A stretch of 64,000 bases of DNA. Origin: Luzula sylvatica. Lineage: Eukaryota > Streptophyta > Magnoliopsida > Poales > Juncaceae. The position numbers and the translations under genes are program-made. The DNA lies in NCBI GenBank assembly GCA_946800325.1, contig OX326957.1, forward strand, positions 63,679,570-63,743,569, written 5' to 3'. The notes beneath the pieces were generated by a model. The model had not been told where the DNA came from and made no database searches. It saw only the letters and a program-made list of their open reading frames with translations. Shown one piece after another: positions 1 to 11,689 of this stretch. Each line of letters opens with the position of its first letter. The first letter of the stretch is position 1.

Positions 1-64
1 ATTGCAATATCAGACTTCTCGATTTTGCCCTTCATAAAAAAATTGGAAAATTGCAGACAAGTAC

Positions 65-286
65 CTGAAATTGTTGGAATTTTTCTCCATCTGTAGCGAG
101 CTGGATTCTCAAGCTCTTCTCTGTAGTAGTGAGCTGCGAGATTTGATCGGCGTAGAGATGTAACTGTGTTTTCTCCTGAGCCGATCTTTCTCGGTGTTGT
201 TGCAACTTCAAATCCGCTAACTCCAATAGTTCTCTCTCTGATTTTGAATTGCGTTTCGAAACTTTACGTTTTGGTTCACCATTTCC
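65..286 (-). CDS. Taxilin-like protein, one internal exon (partial)
   Basis: The exon encodes 74 residues, including the stretch LADLKLQQHRERSAQEK and the tract DGEKFQQFQ. This resembles the start of the coiled-coil region of plant taxilins, which in other organisms bind syntaxins and act in vesicle traffic. The exon has a polypyrimidine-CAG acceptor just above it and a GTACTT donor below it. The rest of the gene lies left of the window. No in-frame methionine exists in the exon, and an in-frame TAA lies about 20 bases upstream. The leader up to about 720 on this strand contains no ATG in any frame. The first coding exon is therefore missing, lies further upstream, or the copy is N-terminally truncated. 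The family call rests on recall of the conserved region. Confidence 0.6.
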
Positions 287-289
287 CTG

Positions 290-707
290 AAAAAAAATTG
301 AGCAAAATTAGGGTTTAAAACTTGGGATTTTAGGGCGAATTGAGTCAAATGTAAGAGAAGCGAGAGGGAGAGAGTACAATTACAGTCAGAGGAGCGAGAC
401 AATTATTGGAGCGGAGCTTCTAGGGTTCCTTCGTCCTGTTCAGATCGCCACCGAGAGGAGCCAGAGGAGCGACAGGAGCGAGAGCCACCAGGGAGCTGAG
501 ATCGTCCTGCTGAGATCGAGGAGAGAGCGGGCGAGGGCTAGGGGCGGAGGGGCGAGAGCCACCAGCAGCGTCTTCGTCTTCGTCTGAGAGAGGAGAGAGG
601 AGAGAAAGAGAGTCGTGTTCTGTTTGGTGTGTGAGAGAGAGAAGAGAGGATATAATGGTTCGGGTCGGGTTATAGGTTTATCGGATCGGGTTTGAGAGAG
701 TATATAA
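290..707 (-). promoter_or_regulatory. Promoter and CT-rich leader of the taxilin-like gene
   Basis: Read on the minus strand, a TATATA box at about 701-706 is followed by a CT-rich leader typical of plant 5'UTRs. The leader runs to the acceptor of the exon below. It contains no ATG, which is normal for a leader but leaves the exon below without a start codon. Confidence 0.45.
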
Positions 708-719
708 CAATCCTACCCA

Positions 720-2153
720 ATTGCCACCTCATATTGCCAGCTCACCGGTTTAATTTCTAATTATACACCAATCTATCAGATGGGGTAGGATGAACGATTT
801 TTGAAAGTTTGGGGGATAAAATGTGGCCGATTTTAGTATGGGGGGCAAATTGCATTTTTTTGACAAGTTGAGGGGGCAAAAATATACTTTTTCCTTTATA
901 TTATTTTATACATTTTTTTTTATTATGGATAAAAGATTTGTTCTTATTTTATACTGTTTATGTTATTGTTTATATACATTTTATGTTATTTTAGATTTTT
1001 TTTCTATACTGCGATTGTAATTATTTACATTTTTTTACAATATTTTTTCTATATTATGGATTAAAGATCAATTATTATGTATATTTTTTATTGTTGTTTA
1101 TATTTTTTGTGATGCATTTTTGTATGTAGTCAAGTTTATAAAGTTTAAAATTGGCTATTGGATATGGAATCCCGTCAATATTGATGCCCACATTTATTTT
1201 TCACACATGCAAATTATTATCAGTACTTCATGAATGAATATTGATTAATGCATGCATACAAATGTATTTGCATGTATGTTTATAAATCTTTCTGATGTAA
1301 ATATATATGATTATTATTTATTCGTATCTGATATCGTATTCGTATTTGTATATGTATTTGTATCCGATATCAGATTTGGAATACGAATACGGTATCCGAT
1401 TTTCGATATTCGATTTCGAATTCAAAAAATGGTATCCGATTTCGAATACGAATACGATATCCAATTTCGAATACACATAGGATATTTGGGTCGCAGGCCA
1501 GGGATCGATTCTCTTTTGGAATAATACTTCTCTTTTTGTGGGATAGAAAGGTACAATTATTAATTCTTGTTGAATTTGAAAAAAAACAAACTATTTTATT
1601 AATTATTTCTTGTTGTATTTCAAAATTGCCGTTGGTTTTGATGTTTATGTTAGGAGTGTATTAAGTTGTTGTGTCCATGTTAGTTTACTTTAATATTTAG
1701 TGTAATATGTTACTTAAATATAATTTCAACCAACTATATGTCATATTGTTTTGAGAAAAATATGTTCTGATAAATTATTGATACACGATCATTGGTTCCT
1801 AAACAAAAATAGCATTATGTTTCAAAAAATTAGAGTTACAAGTACATTTAGGGATAATTATCTTTGAAGATGCCGGAAACATTATTTACTTAATTAAATA
1901 GTAGAAATGGGAAACGGCAATCCATTCTATTTTCGTAAAATGAAGCTTTTAAAATTAGTATTGATTGACCTCACAAAAATTCATAATCTGGTTGGTTCAC
2001 TACGAGACACAAAAACCATATTTTATGATAAATTGTGATTTCGATCCTTATTAACATCAAAGATAGAGAACATATCAACCTTCTTCGAATCTTCATGTAT
2101 TATCAAAAAAACAAAAAAAATAAAATAAAAATGGTTGCTCCATATTTCATAAA
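720..2153. other. AT-rich intergenic DNA without a recognisable gene
   Basis: I see no gene here. The short open frames are chance products of T-rich sequence. The only structure is the CGTATCCGA-type simple repeat listed separately. Confidence 0.6.
1320..1490. repeat. Degenerate short tandem repeat (CGTATCCGATTTCGAATA type)
   Basis: Irregular units such as cgtatttgtatccgatat and cgaatacgaatacg are repeated about ten times. The regular 6-base spacing creates a spurious open frame rich in Phe-Arg-Ile. Confidence 0.6.
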
Positions 2154-2162
2154 ATTAATCAA

Positions 2163-3634
2163 GGGAAATTTTTGTATATGGACAAGATAAGTTTGGTAAT
2201 ACTCAAAATGGACAACATAGTTTCGAAATTTGCATTATAACACTCTCGACATTTGAAAAGTCGAAAAGGTCTCGACATTTGATTTGTCGAGCAAAATCTC
2301 CACGTTTGTCGAGCAGAATCTCAACATTTCAAATGTGGAGAGGAATCTTCTCGACATTTGAAATGTCGAGAGATTGCTGAAATTTCAAAATTTACAAATA
2401 ACCCCTTATATTTTCTTGAATTTACAAAAAACCCTAACTTTTGAGAAACTCCAAAAAACCTCCTACATACAAAGTTTTCTTTTCAATTACACCTCTAAAG
2501 GGTATTTCATGGTATTGCAAATTTTTTTGAACCAAAATAACCCTCTATTTTTCATCTTTAAATTTTATAAACATATTTTTTGCATTATTATATTAATTTA
2601 AAATTACTATAAATATTTTTTAACATACTAATTTTAAAAAACTATATGTCATATACATAATTTTAATTTTTAATTTATTATATATTTTATCATAGAATAT
2701 TAAAATTAAATAAAAATATGTTCTAAAAAATATTTCTCTTAATAACTTGACAAATTAATATTATTCTAGTAATTAATTTTAATGTTAAATAATTATTAAT
2801 AAAAATAGTTATTAAATAGTATTTTTGACCAAATTAGCAATGCATAAGTGAACCTCAAACTAGCATTAAAATAATATTGTCGTTACTATTTAATAACTAC
2901 AAAACGAGCTGCGGAACTAACGACAAGATATTTCGAGAAATACTATTTAATATTATTTTAATGCTAGTTTTATTAATAATTATTTTAATGCTAGTTTAAT
3001 ATTATTTTTATGCATTGCTAATTTGGTCAGAAATACTATTTAATAACTATTTTTATTAATAATTATTTAACATTAAAATTAATTACTAGAATAATATTAA
3101 TTTGTCAAGATATTAACAGGAATATTTTTTAGAACATATTTTTATTTGATTTTAGTATTATATGATAAAATATATAATAAAGAAAAAATTAAAATTATGT
3201 ATATGACATATAGTTTTTTAAAATTAGTATGTTAAAAATATTTATAGTGATTTTAAATTAATATAATAATGCAAAAAAATATGTTTATTAAATTTAAAGA
3301 TGAAAAACAGAGGGGTATTTTGGTCCAAAAAAAATTGTAATATCATGAAATATCCTTTAGGGCCGTAATTGAAAAGAAAACTTTGTATGTAGGGGGTTTT
3401 TTGGAATTTCTCAAAAGTTAGGATTTTTTTTTTTGTAAATTCAAGAAAATATTGAGGGTTATTTGTAAATTTTGAAATTTCAGCAATGTCTCGACATTTC
3501 AAATGTCGAGAAGATTCCTGCTTTGAAAGCTCTCGATTTTTCAAATGTCGAGAGTGTTATAATGCAAATTTCGAAATTATGTTGTCCATTTTAAGTATTA
3601 CCAAACTTATCTCGTTCGTATACAAAAAATTTCC
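2163..3634. mobile_element. Mutator-type foldback element 1 (long inverted repeats, 9-bp TSD)
   Basis: The element is one long imperfect hairpin. Its left arm (to about 2880) is the reverse complement of its right arm (from about 2985). The ends are GGGAAATTTTTGTATA and its complement. It is flanked on both sides by the perfect 9-base duplication ATTAATCAA (2154-2162 and 3635-3643), the target-site length typical of Mutator-like elements. It has no transposase, so it is non-autonomous. The outer arms carry runs of the palindrome TCTCGACATTT/AAATGTCGAGA. There are about four in the left arm and two in the right, so the arms have diverged in copy number. A second family member lies at 18289-19169. 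Confidence 0.9.
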
Positions 3635-3643
3635 ATTAATCAA

Positions 3644-4002
3644 TCATGTATTGAATCACAAATTATTACATAAAAAAAAAATCCGCAGCGAATCGAGGTT
3701 TAGGTGTGTAATATTTTCAGTTTAATATTCTCCCAGACCAAAACCATTGAAAAAAGAAGAGGCCCGAATGCAAGTCAGGTCTTTTCCTACGGACCAAGTA
3801 GGATCGACATGGGTAGACCCCAATGCAAAGCTTAGCTGGCTCCACTCAACCTTCTCGATTCTTATCTGGCACTCCGAGTAACTATCTCTTTCCCGCGTTT
3901 TCTATTTCTCCTACAGCGACCTCCCCTTTTGTCTTTCTCAACTCACAACTCACCCTCAACGGCCTTTATAACTCCTTCCCTCCTTTTTCTTCGTCATTCA
4001 AA

Positions 4003-4062
<60 letters not shown>

Positions 4063-4065
4063 TCA
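3644..4065 (+). promoter_or_regulatory. Upstream region, TATA box and leader of the CBF gene
   Basis: A TTTATAA box at 3965-3971 lies about 100 bases before the start codon and is followed by a CT-rich leader. The sequence between the foldback element and the box shows no gene. An open frame runs through the leader in frame with the protein. The leader reads as low-complexity Ser-Leu repeats, so I do not treat it as coding. Confidence 0.6.
4008..4056 (+). repeat. (CT)24 microsatellite in the CBF 5'UTR
   Basis: An uninterrupted CT dinucleotide run of 49 bases ends 9 bases before the ATG. Runs of this kind are common in plant leaders and are highly length-variable. Confidence 0.95.
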
Positions 4066-4656
4066 ATGGCTACAAGCAGAATCTCCTTCTCCAACAGTGA
4101 CGACGAAGTATCCTACTCCACGATCTCCACTGCGCCGCCTAAACGGAGAGCTGGTAGGACCAAGTTCCGCGAGACACGTCATCCCATCTACAAAGGAGTC
4201 CGATTGAGGAACTCCAACAGATGGGTTTGCGAAGTGCGAGAACCGAACAAGAAGTCGAGGATTTGGTTGGGTACGTTTCAAACTGCCGACATGGCAGCTC
4301 GAGCTCATGACGTGGCAGCGATGGCGTTACGTGGGAAATCCGCTTGTTTGAACTTTGCTGACTCTCCTAAGTTGCTGAGAGTACCGGAGAGTACGAGTCC
4401 GAGGTCGATACAGAGAGCGGCTGCAATGGCTGCAGAGATGTTCAGGCCGAAGAGTGGAAATGAGAGAAATGAGGTGGTTCTTGCCGAAGCATTACAAATT
4501 GATCCGTTTTTGGAAGGATTTGAGTTAGGAGAAAAAGATTATGCGGACATGGCGCACGGGATGTTAATTGATCTGCCGCCACCTCCGGTTGAGTTAGCCG
4601 TGGAGGATGGAAGCGATGCCGATGAGGGCGTGTCGCTTTGGAACTACTCGCTGTGA
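4066..4656 (+). CDS. CBF/DREB1-type AP2 transcription factor
   Basis: The 196-residue intronless protein is a nuclear DNA-binding activator of the CBF/DREB1 group. These bind CRT/DRE promoter elements (core CCGAC) in cold and drought responses. The group's N-terminal signature is present as [16 protein letters not shown] at residues 25-40. A complete AP2 domain follows at about 41-98. It carries the DREB-type Val and Glu (V54, E59), the WLGTF core and the RAHD motif. The C-terminus is acidic and ends LWNYSL, matching the LWSY-type end of the group. The second signature, normally DSAWR right after AP2, is altered to DSPKLLR. The start was chosen because it precedes the first conserved residues and follows the CT leader. 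The normal family length supports a functional gene. Confidence 0.93.
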   Translation: MATSRISFSNSDDEVSYSTISTAPPKRRAGRTKFRETRHPIYKGVRLRNSNRWVCEVREPNKKSRIWLGTFQTADMAARAHDVAAMALRGKSACLNFADSPKLLRVPESTSPRSIQRAAAMAAEMFRPKSGNERNEVVLAEALQIDPFLEGFELGEKDYADMAHGMLIDLPPPPVELAVEDGSDADEGVSLWNYSL

Positions 4657-5166
4657 GATTGAAACTTTTCTTTTGGGTTTAAAGTTTAAACTTAAAAGTA
4701 GCTTCTGGTAATCGATAGTAATGGAGATTAGCTCAATAAAAAGTAGAAGTTCGAAGGGGTTGTTCAAGGCATATTATAAGCCAAACTCCCTTTTTTCCAT
4801 TGATCATTTTCTTTGCTTATATCTTTACCTCACTTATATGGAACTTTCGAGATAGAAAACAGAGCATCCTTCTATATTGAAAAGTTTTCGGGAGACTTCG
4901 GAGAGAAGAGCTGTAGAGCCATATAGATTTCCGTCATGCTTACATCATCGCGTTAATTGGATATAATATTGGGGTTGTTTGCTCCAATTAACATATTTTT
5001 TAATTAACAATTAATTGTAACACAATTAATAGTCCAATCAGCAAATTCTAATTAACAGTTAATAATAATTAACAAAATATAGTAGACACTAACAATAATT
5101 AACTATCAGTGTTAATGTAAATTGGAGTGTACATTGGGATTGTTTGCTTCAAAAAATTAACAATGA
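4657..5166. other. CBF 3' flank and AT-rich spacer
   Basis: An AATAAA-type signal (caataaaaag, about 4733) probably ends the CBF transcript. The remainder is rich in AATTAAC motifs. Two related phrases (ttgtttgctccaattaac and ttgtttgcttcaaaaaatt) suggest a small decayed repeat. Confidence 0.4.
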
Positions 5167-6377
5167 CTAGGAGAATACTCGCGCTACGCGGCGAGCACGT
5201 TAATTATGTTTTTCATTGTAATATAAAGTACTTACAAATATGATGATATTGATCATATCATTTCATAATATAATTATTTGGACTAATTTGTCTATGATTA
5301 TGTATAAATATTTCAATTATTTTACATTATCACAATATTTCATACAATCTCAAATGTAAAAAATAATAAATCATACAATATACGTAGTAACATATCATTT
5401 GTAAAAAATATAAAGTACTAATAATTTATTATTGATTAAAAATGCAACGAAAATTATAAATAATATCAAACTTAAAAGTGAAAGTAATTTAATAAATAAT
5501 ATAAAAAATTAATTTAGCATAACATAAATATAAATTATTTTATGTCATATGATTTTTGTTAATTTTATATTTTTAAAAATAATATTTCTGTTTTGAAAGT
5601 GTTCATAAATTTAACAAATTTTGTTCGATGGATAAGCTTTTTTTTTATTTCTATTATTTTTCAAAGAAAATAATATTAAAATAAATAATATCTGTGTTTG
5701 ATTAAAAACACAAATATAATCAACTTAGTTTTATATGATATTTGTATAGTTGTAATTTCTAAAAATTAATATTAATATTTAAAATTCTATTATGTAAATA
5801 AAATAATTAAAATTATATTTTCTAAAAATGCATTTGTTGCATTGCATTTTTAACATAATATTTTTACAAATTCAAATTATGGAAAATAGTATGTATGAAC
5901 TATGCTAATATGGATGTCAAAATAAAGAGAAAATTAAAACAAATATATTGGATGAATTTTTAAAATTAAAATCTAAAAATAATACTCTATATGTTGTATG
6001 TTTATAATAATAGTTATTAAGTTATTAGTATTTCATATTTTAACTTTTCAACTTCAATTGCATTCACATTTGATCATGTAAACTTATGTGAAATGATAAA
6101 CAATTGAATAACCTTAGTTTAACATGAACATAACCAATAAAAATAGTCCACATCATTAATATATGATGATGTGATTTTTTAAAAATCCTTAAAACATAGT
6201 GTAAAATAAGGGACACTTAAATGGTTACAAATAAAAATGTTTATAAAAGATCAATGATTAATCAATGGTTTAAATTTTACCACATATCATAATCAACGGT
6301 CAAAAAGAAAAGTAATGATGTTAAAAAAGTGATGATGTAGCACAAATAAATTGCATAAATTTGGGTCCAAAATAAGA
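5167..6377 (-). mobile_element. Non-autonomous Helitron, family 1, copy A (complete)
   Basis: On the minus strand it begins TCTTATTTTGGACCCA and ends with a GC-rich hairpin (CTCGC...GCGAG) followed by ATTCTCCTAG, then a T. This is the TC...hairpin...CTRR|T architecture of Helitrons. It has no coding capacity. Its sequence aligns along most of its length with copies at 24395-25375 and 59294-60391, and at the 3' end with 12345-12658. Confidence 0.8.
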
Positions 6378-6935
6378 ATGTGGATAAATTAGTAACATTA
6401 ACACTAATAATTATATTTTAATCAATATAATTTCAAAAAAAATTAAAGTCACTAATTAACTATATTTGGGACATATGATAACATAATTAACAAAATTTGG
6501 CAACATAATTAACACTATTTTGAACATAATTAACCGATATGAAAATTAACATGTGCACAAATTATAATCATCAAAAATTCGGTAATTAATATGTTTGTCA
6601 AAAATTTGATGAATAATTATGGCAATTAACACGTGTAATTAAGCTCTTTAATTCAAGGTAATCAATAAAATCACACATTAATTAACATGAGATCTTGTGT
6701 AATTAACATATGTCCGTTTAAATAAGTTTTTTTACCATATTTAACAATCCATTACAATCAATTAATCATCAATTACAGATAATTAACTTAATTAACCATA
6801 TTTTGACAATTCACAGTCCATTACATAATCAACCATATTTTGTTGATTCGTATTTATTAGTAATCATTAATATTCAAATCTTTCCTCCAATCAACAATCA
6901 ATTAATAATGAATAATTTGCATTGATTTTTTTTTG
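6378..6935. other. AT-rich spacer with many AATTAAC motifs
   Basis: I see no gene. The sequence consists of loosely repeated AATTAAC and AATCATC phrases. Confidence 0.5.
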
Positions 6936-7019
6936 GGTAGTGATTCAGACAGGAACATTTTTTATGGTCGCAGGAAATTAATTCCTGCAACAATAAAATT
7001 TGTTCCTGTCCCAATCACC
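6936..7019. repeat. 84-bp near-perfect hairpin (small MITE-like foldback)
   Basis: GGTAGTGATTCAGACAGGAA on the left pairs with TTCCTGTCCCAATCACC on the right. The inner stems GCAGGAA and TTCCTGC meet around a TTAA centre. It is most likely a tiny foldback MITE. A hairpin RNA locus is possible but unsupported. Confidence 0.65.
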
Positions 7020-8029
7020 GTCTCACCATTCCTGATTCGAACACAAATATGTTTGTACAAGTTCATATTAATCATCAAATAACAATTAATTAGTCATCAA
7101 ATATTTCAATCACATCATAATTAATCATCACATAACAATTAATTAGTCATCAAATATTTCAATCTCATCATAATTAATCATCAAATAACAATTAATTTCG
7201 AGAAATAGTGTCTATTAACTGTTAATTAAGAAATAAAAAACTAGGCCAAAATAAAATTAATTAGCCCTAAGAAAAATGCAACCTGCCAATTAAGAAGAAA
7301 AAACTAATATTCTATCATTAGCTTTAATGAAAAAAATTACTTAAATGGAATTAATTTTCCCTAAATAGAATTAATCAATTAGCCTAAAAAAGCAGCAATC
7401 AATTAGCCCTAGATGGAATTAATTTGACTATACACATCATCCATAATAATCCATAATAATCCATTAATTGATCAATAAACCTAAAAAAGGCAGATAATAA
7501 TTCGTTTTTATTTTTGCTAATTAACACGATATTAACACCAAATTTTGAGATCTAAAAACTAAAGAAAAAACAATAACAAAAAAAAACAAATATAAATCAT
7601 ATCCAAAACAGCAAGCAAATTAAAGAGCACAAATAAATTGTATACTTGATTATACCCAACAAATTAACCATTAACATGTATGAAGAGTAACAAAACCCAT
7701 TTTTCAGCAAAAAAAATATATATGAAAATTAATTGAAAAAAATCCAAGAAATTGGTAAAAAATTGACACAAAATCAACTGATAACACGTACCTGAAAATT
7801 AACTGATAATACGTACCACAAAAATTTCCAAAAAATTATCAGATCCGGAATAAAATACACAAAAAAAATGAAAAAAAGAATTCCCACAAATTTCAGTTGA
7901 AATCCCATGAATCAATGGTAGAACTCGAATAAAAAATAGATCTGAAAAAATACACATGAAAAAATACACAAATAAAAAACAACTAATAAAAAAAGATGAG
8001 TGAAATTTTTCAAGAAAACGAACGAAAAA

Positions 8030-8030
<1 letters not shown>
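7020..8030. other. AT-rich sequence with direct AATTAATCATCA repeats
   Basis: The phrase atcatcaaataacaattaat recurs at about 7071, 7125 and 7171. No gene is visible. Confidence 0.5.
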
Positions 8031-8032
<2 letters not shown>

Positions 8033-8063
<31 letters not shown>

Positions 8064-8124
8064 GTGTGTGTGGCGGCTGAAAATGAGAGGGGAGAGAGAG
8101 TGTTTAGGGTTTGAATATATATGG
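8033..8124 (-). promoter_or_regulatory. Orphan minus-strand promoter and leader
   Basis: Read leftwards there is a TATA-like box (complement of gaatatatatgg, 8113-8124), then a CT/CA-rich leader including a GA/CT microsatellite at 8033-8061. No recognisable coding sequence follows for 3 kb. It looks like the 5' end of a gene whose body was lost or lies in unreadable, decayed sequence. Confidence 0.35.
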
Positions 8125-8190
8125 ACCTAGTCAATTAATTTGAATTTGAATTTGAATTTGAATTAACAGTTAATTGCGGACGGATTTAAT

Positions 8191-10560
8191 TGGAAAATTT
8201 TTGAGGAAGAATAACCGCCGTGGTGATGCCATGCTGATTCATGCTCCGGGAGAATAAGAATTTTATCGGACCTTGTCTATGTTATACAGGCCAGTATTGG
8301 AAATAAGAATTTTATGGGCTGAGTGAACACTTGTAATTGGACTTTAATGGGAGTTAAGAACATAAGAAAAAAGCAATACAATCCAGTACCAAATTTTGTA
8401 AAAGACACGTTTCTATAAAGAAAACATGAAGGACGACGATCCAACGAGAAAATCATTTGCACATGATTTTGGCCGATTTATCATAAAGACAATGGGACGA
8501 AAAAATGTTGCATGTTTATAATATTTTAATGGATCGATAATTGGATACTAACGTCACGTGTTGACACGTCGAAAGTTGAAGAATCTCGATTTATCTCTCG
8601 GTAGTTTCCAATTTACCTCTTATTTTACTTCCGCGACAACCTTTTCTTGACCTCTTGTTTATTAAGTAGTACCAATGTACCATACAAACTTGAATATGTA
8701 AATTAACGGTTTTGAAATTTACTCGTGAATACATGTTTTAATATTTTAATTTATGTTTTGATTATTTTAATATATGATTGAACATTCAATTAACATATTA
8801 AATCATAAATTAATGTGTTAATAGTTAAGGTGTTAAATCATATTTACGTTATCAAAATTAAGTGAGGTGGGAGTATGTCCAACATTTTCCTATTTAAATA
8901 TGTATACGATAAAAATAAATAAGTAATGTTAAGCGTGGTCAATTATAGCTTGTACGTCTAAAATGTTCCGATTTTGGATTTAAAATTTTAAGAAATCTAA
9001 AATTTGCGAAGAAAAAATGATTTATTCGGTTAAAAATAAATATAATTACAATAAATTACTAAAAACGACTAGAAATTTTACAGTTCATTGATAGATTTTT
9101 TTTTTTGGTGAGAGTCATGGGTGTAAATCCTTACAAGTTAGAATTTCTTTCTCCAAAATACAATGAAAATATAGAAAAAATGGTCTAAACGAGATTTGAA
9201 CATTTGATCTATAGAAAAAAAATCTAGAACCTCAACCAATAATTCATACAATCATATATGATTAAATACGTTAGTCTTCCTTCGAATAAATTAATTGAAT
9301 ATATGGTGCATTTTCAAATTATATTTCGGATACTTAAAAATTTGTGACCGGACTTGTATCATAAGTACTCAATTAAATAACTTATTAGCATGTATAGTCT
9401 TTTAAGTCATATATTCCAACATTAGATTTTGTAAGTGTTTTTTTCTCAGGAGTTCATGTAGATGATAATTAATCATGTTTATTCGTTTTTTTGTCCGATT
9501 GTCTTGATTATGAAACAATTTGTACGGCTGTTTAGTTTAAACATGTGTTTTTCATTTATAATCATGGAAAAAAGTTAAATACTTATGAACACAAGTATCT
9601 TAAGATGAATGATTTTAACCAAGAACATGATATTAAAAACTGCCACAAAAACATTATTCATAAATCAATTAATTATTCTTGCTTTGGTATACACACCCAT
9701 TCCTAGCTCAAACAACACAATCATGCTTGCATTCCATGTTTCAAGACAAAAAAAAAAATGCAAATATTCACACTAATAGAAAAAGAAAGAATAGGGTTAT
9801 AATACAAACTAGACATTTTCTAAAAAAAATCATGTTTTGCTAAGTTTTTTTTTTTTAAGTGAAATTTAATTCATGAAACATGAATATTATTGATTTTATT
9901 TTTTTATTTGTGATACCAATGATGCTTGAACTCTTGATATTTGGTATCTTGTGCTAAACATCTTACCACCAGACCAAGGGATCATTGGTTTTTTTTTGCT
10001 AAGTTTTTGTTTTGACAAATTTTTTAAACAATTTTATTAAAAAAAAATTATACAAATTATCTAAATTAAACTAGCAATTACTTGCACAACCGAGCAAGTC
10101 CTGAAATAAGAAAGAAAAATAAGCTAGTTGGACTGTTGGAGAGATGCAATGCAATTTAAAACTAGAGTGAAGGTTGCTGGTGGGAAAAAAAGAAGAAGGG
10201 TATTTTTGATATTTCATATTTATATTTGTTGATTTAACTATATTAAAAAAATTAACGTTAATTTAAACGATGACTTGATAGTTTGGGAAAAATCTGATAA
10301 TTTATAAATTTTAAATGGATAATTTTAATATAAATTGATTTTTTAAGGGATAAGTTCGATATTTTCAATTTAGGAGGGAAAATTTATTATTTTAAGGCTT
10401 AGAAATTCATACCCATATTTTACATAAATTTATAGCCACGTGTATATCTAGGTGAATTCTAGGTGCAAAATCTAGGTGTCTAATATTATTCATATTTTAA
10501 ATGGTTTTATATTGTATGGCATCCAATTAAATTAATTAAGAAAGTTTTTAATAAATAACC
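8191..10560. other. Gene-free AT-rich intergenic DNA
   Basis: I see no gene, structured repeat or recognisable element end. Poly-A and poly-T runs suggest old decayed insertions. Confidence 0.5.
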
Positions 10561-10569
10561 CAAAACCAA

Positions 10570-11300
10570 TACAATATTACAATATTAGAATGTAGACAAA
10601 CAAATATATTGTGAAATTTTATCTGAAGTGAAGCAAACTATAATATTTTCTCCATTAATAGATGTTCCCTTTATAAAAAAATTTTGAGGTTTTATAATTA
10701 AATTGCTTATTGTTTTATTTTTACCCCAAATAAAGCAGAATTACTAAAAAAACAAAAAAAAATCGCTTTATGTAATGCGGAGTTGCGGACACCGTTGTTT
10801 GTAGTTTTTTTAATTGGAAGATCACTGAAATTAAAAAAAATTCACCAAGCGCCCACTCGGGCTATCTGACATTTTGAGATTTCGTCGTCGTCAATTTAAC
10901 GGTCATATCTGGTATTGTGATCCGGTCAATTTTACAGTCATATCATGAAAAAAATATGTTTCACATCTCTCGACTTTTCAGAGTGTAATTTTTACTATTT
11001 CAAAACTAATGTGTCTATTGTAAGGATTCATGAACTTGATTTGTCTCGCAACAAAAAATTTCCTTTAATTTTTCGGGCAAGATAAATAACTCGGTTCCAA
11101 TATTTGGGTTAACTATGAAGTAATAATTAATCGATATTAAGAAAATATACAAACATTACATATATTTTCTTTTTCAATTTCTTCCAATATTTCAGTCCAG
11201 ACTTAGCAGGTATTCATTGATCTCGCAAAATTATTCATTGATCACACTTATAATATAATTATAATTTAATTTAGAAAACAATTTATTTTTTAGTAATTTT
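10570..11300 (+). repeat. Local direct repeat R1 (most decayed copy)
   Basis: It shares ordered blocks with R2-R4. These are a CCCCAAATAAAGCAGAATTAC-like block, the phrase gatccggtcaatttt, and a terminal phrase of the type tttttcaatttcttccaatatttcag. It is the most diverged of the four. Confidence 0.5.
10970..11065. mobile_element. Possible remnant end of a third foldback element
   Basis: The order ctctcgacttttcagagtg ... gcaacaaaaaatttcc matches the right terminus of the two foldback elements, with substitutions. No partner arm is visible to the left. Confidence 0.35.
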
Positions 11301-11689
11301 GAATAATATTGTATTTTAATTATGTAGGCTATTAATGACCACGCGGAAGCAAAATATCGGTTAATTGAGTGACAAATATAATTTTATGTTATGTGATTTA
11401 CAAATATTTTGTTATGTATTTTGTGTGAGTTATTTAGTGATATTATTGTGTTATGTCATGTTATTTAAATTTTGTAAATTCTATTTTTTTGTTAGTATAT
11501 TTTTAGTGTTTTTGTTTGTTTATGCATTGGAAAAAAATTCGCTGGTAACTCGAAAATCCGTCAGTAATAAATAGGGCGGGTAAATATTACTCGTTAGTTG
11601 ACGGACCGGATGTGGTCATTACCTGATTAAGATGAGTAAGGGTATGGATGGGCCTATACCCGATCCAGACCCGACCCGTTGACATCCCT
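11300..11689. other. Spacer with CCCGACCCG motif
   Basis: No gene is visible. Near 11655-11685 it contains cccgatccagacccgacccg, a degenerate CCCGA repeat seen again near 15700 and 17150. Confidence 0.4.

Noticed and set aside
3823..4065. N-terminal extension of the CBF reading frame by 81 residues
   Set aside because: It is the CT-rich leader read as Ser-Leu repeats. A TATA box lies inside it, and family proteins start near the chosen ATG.
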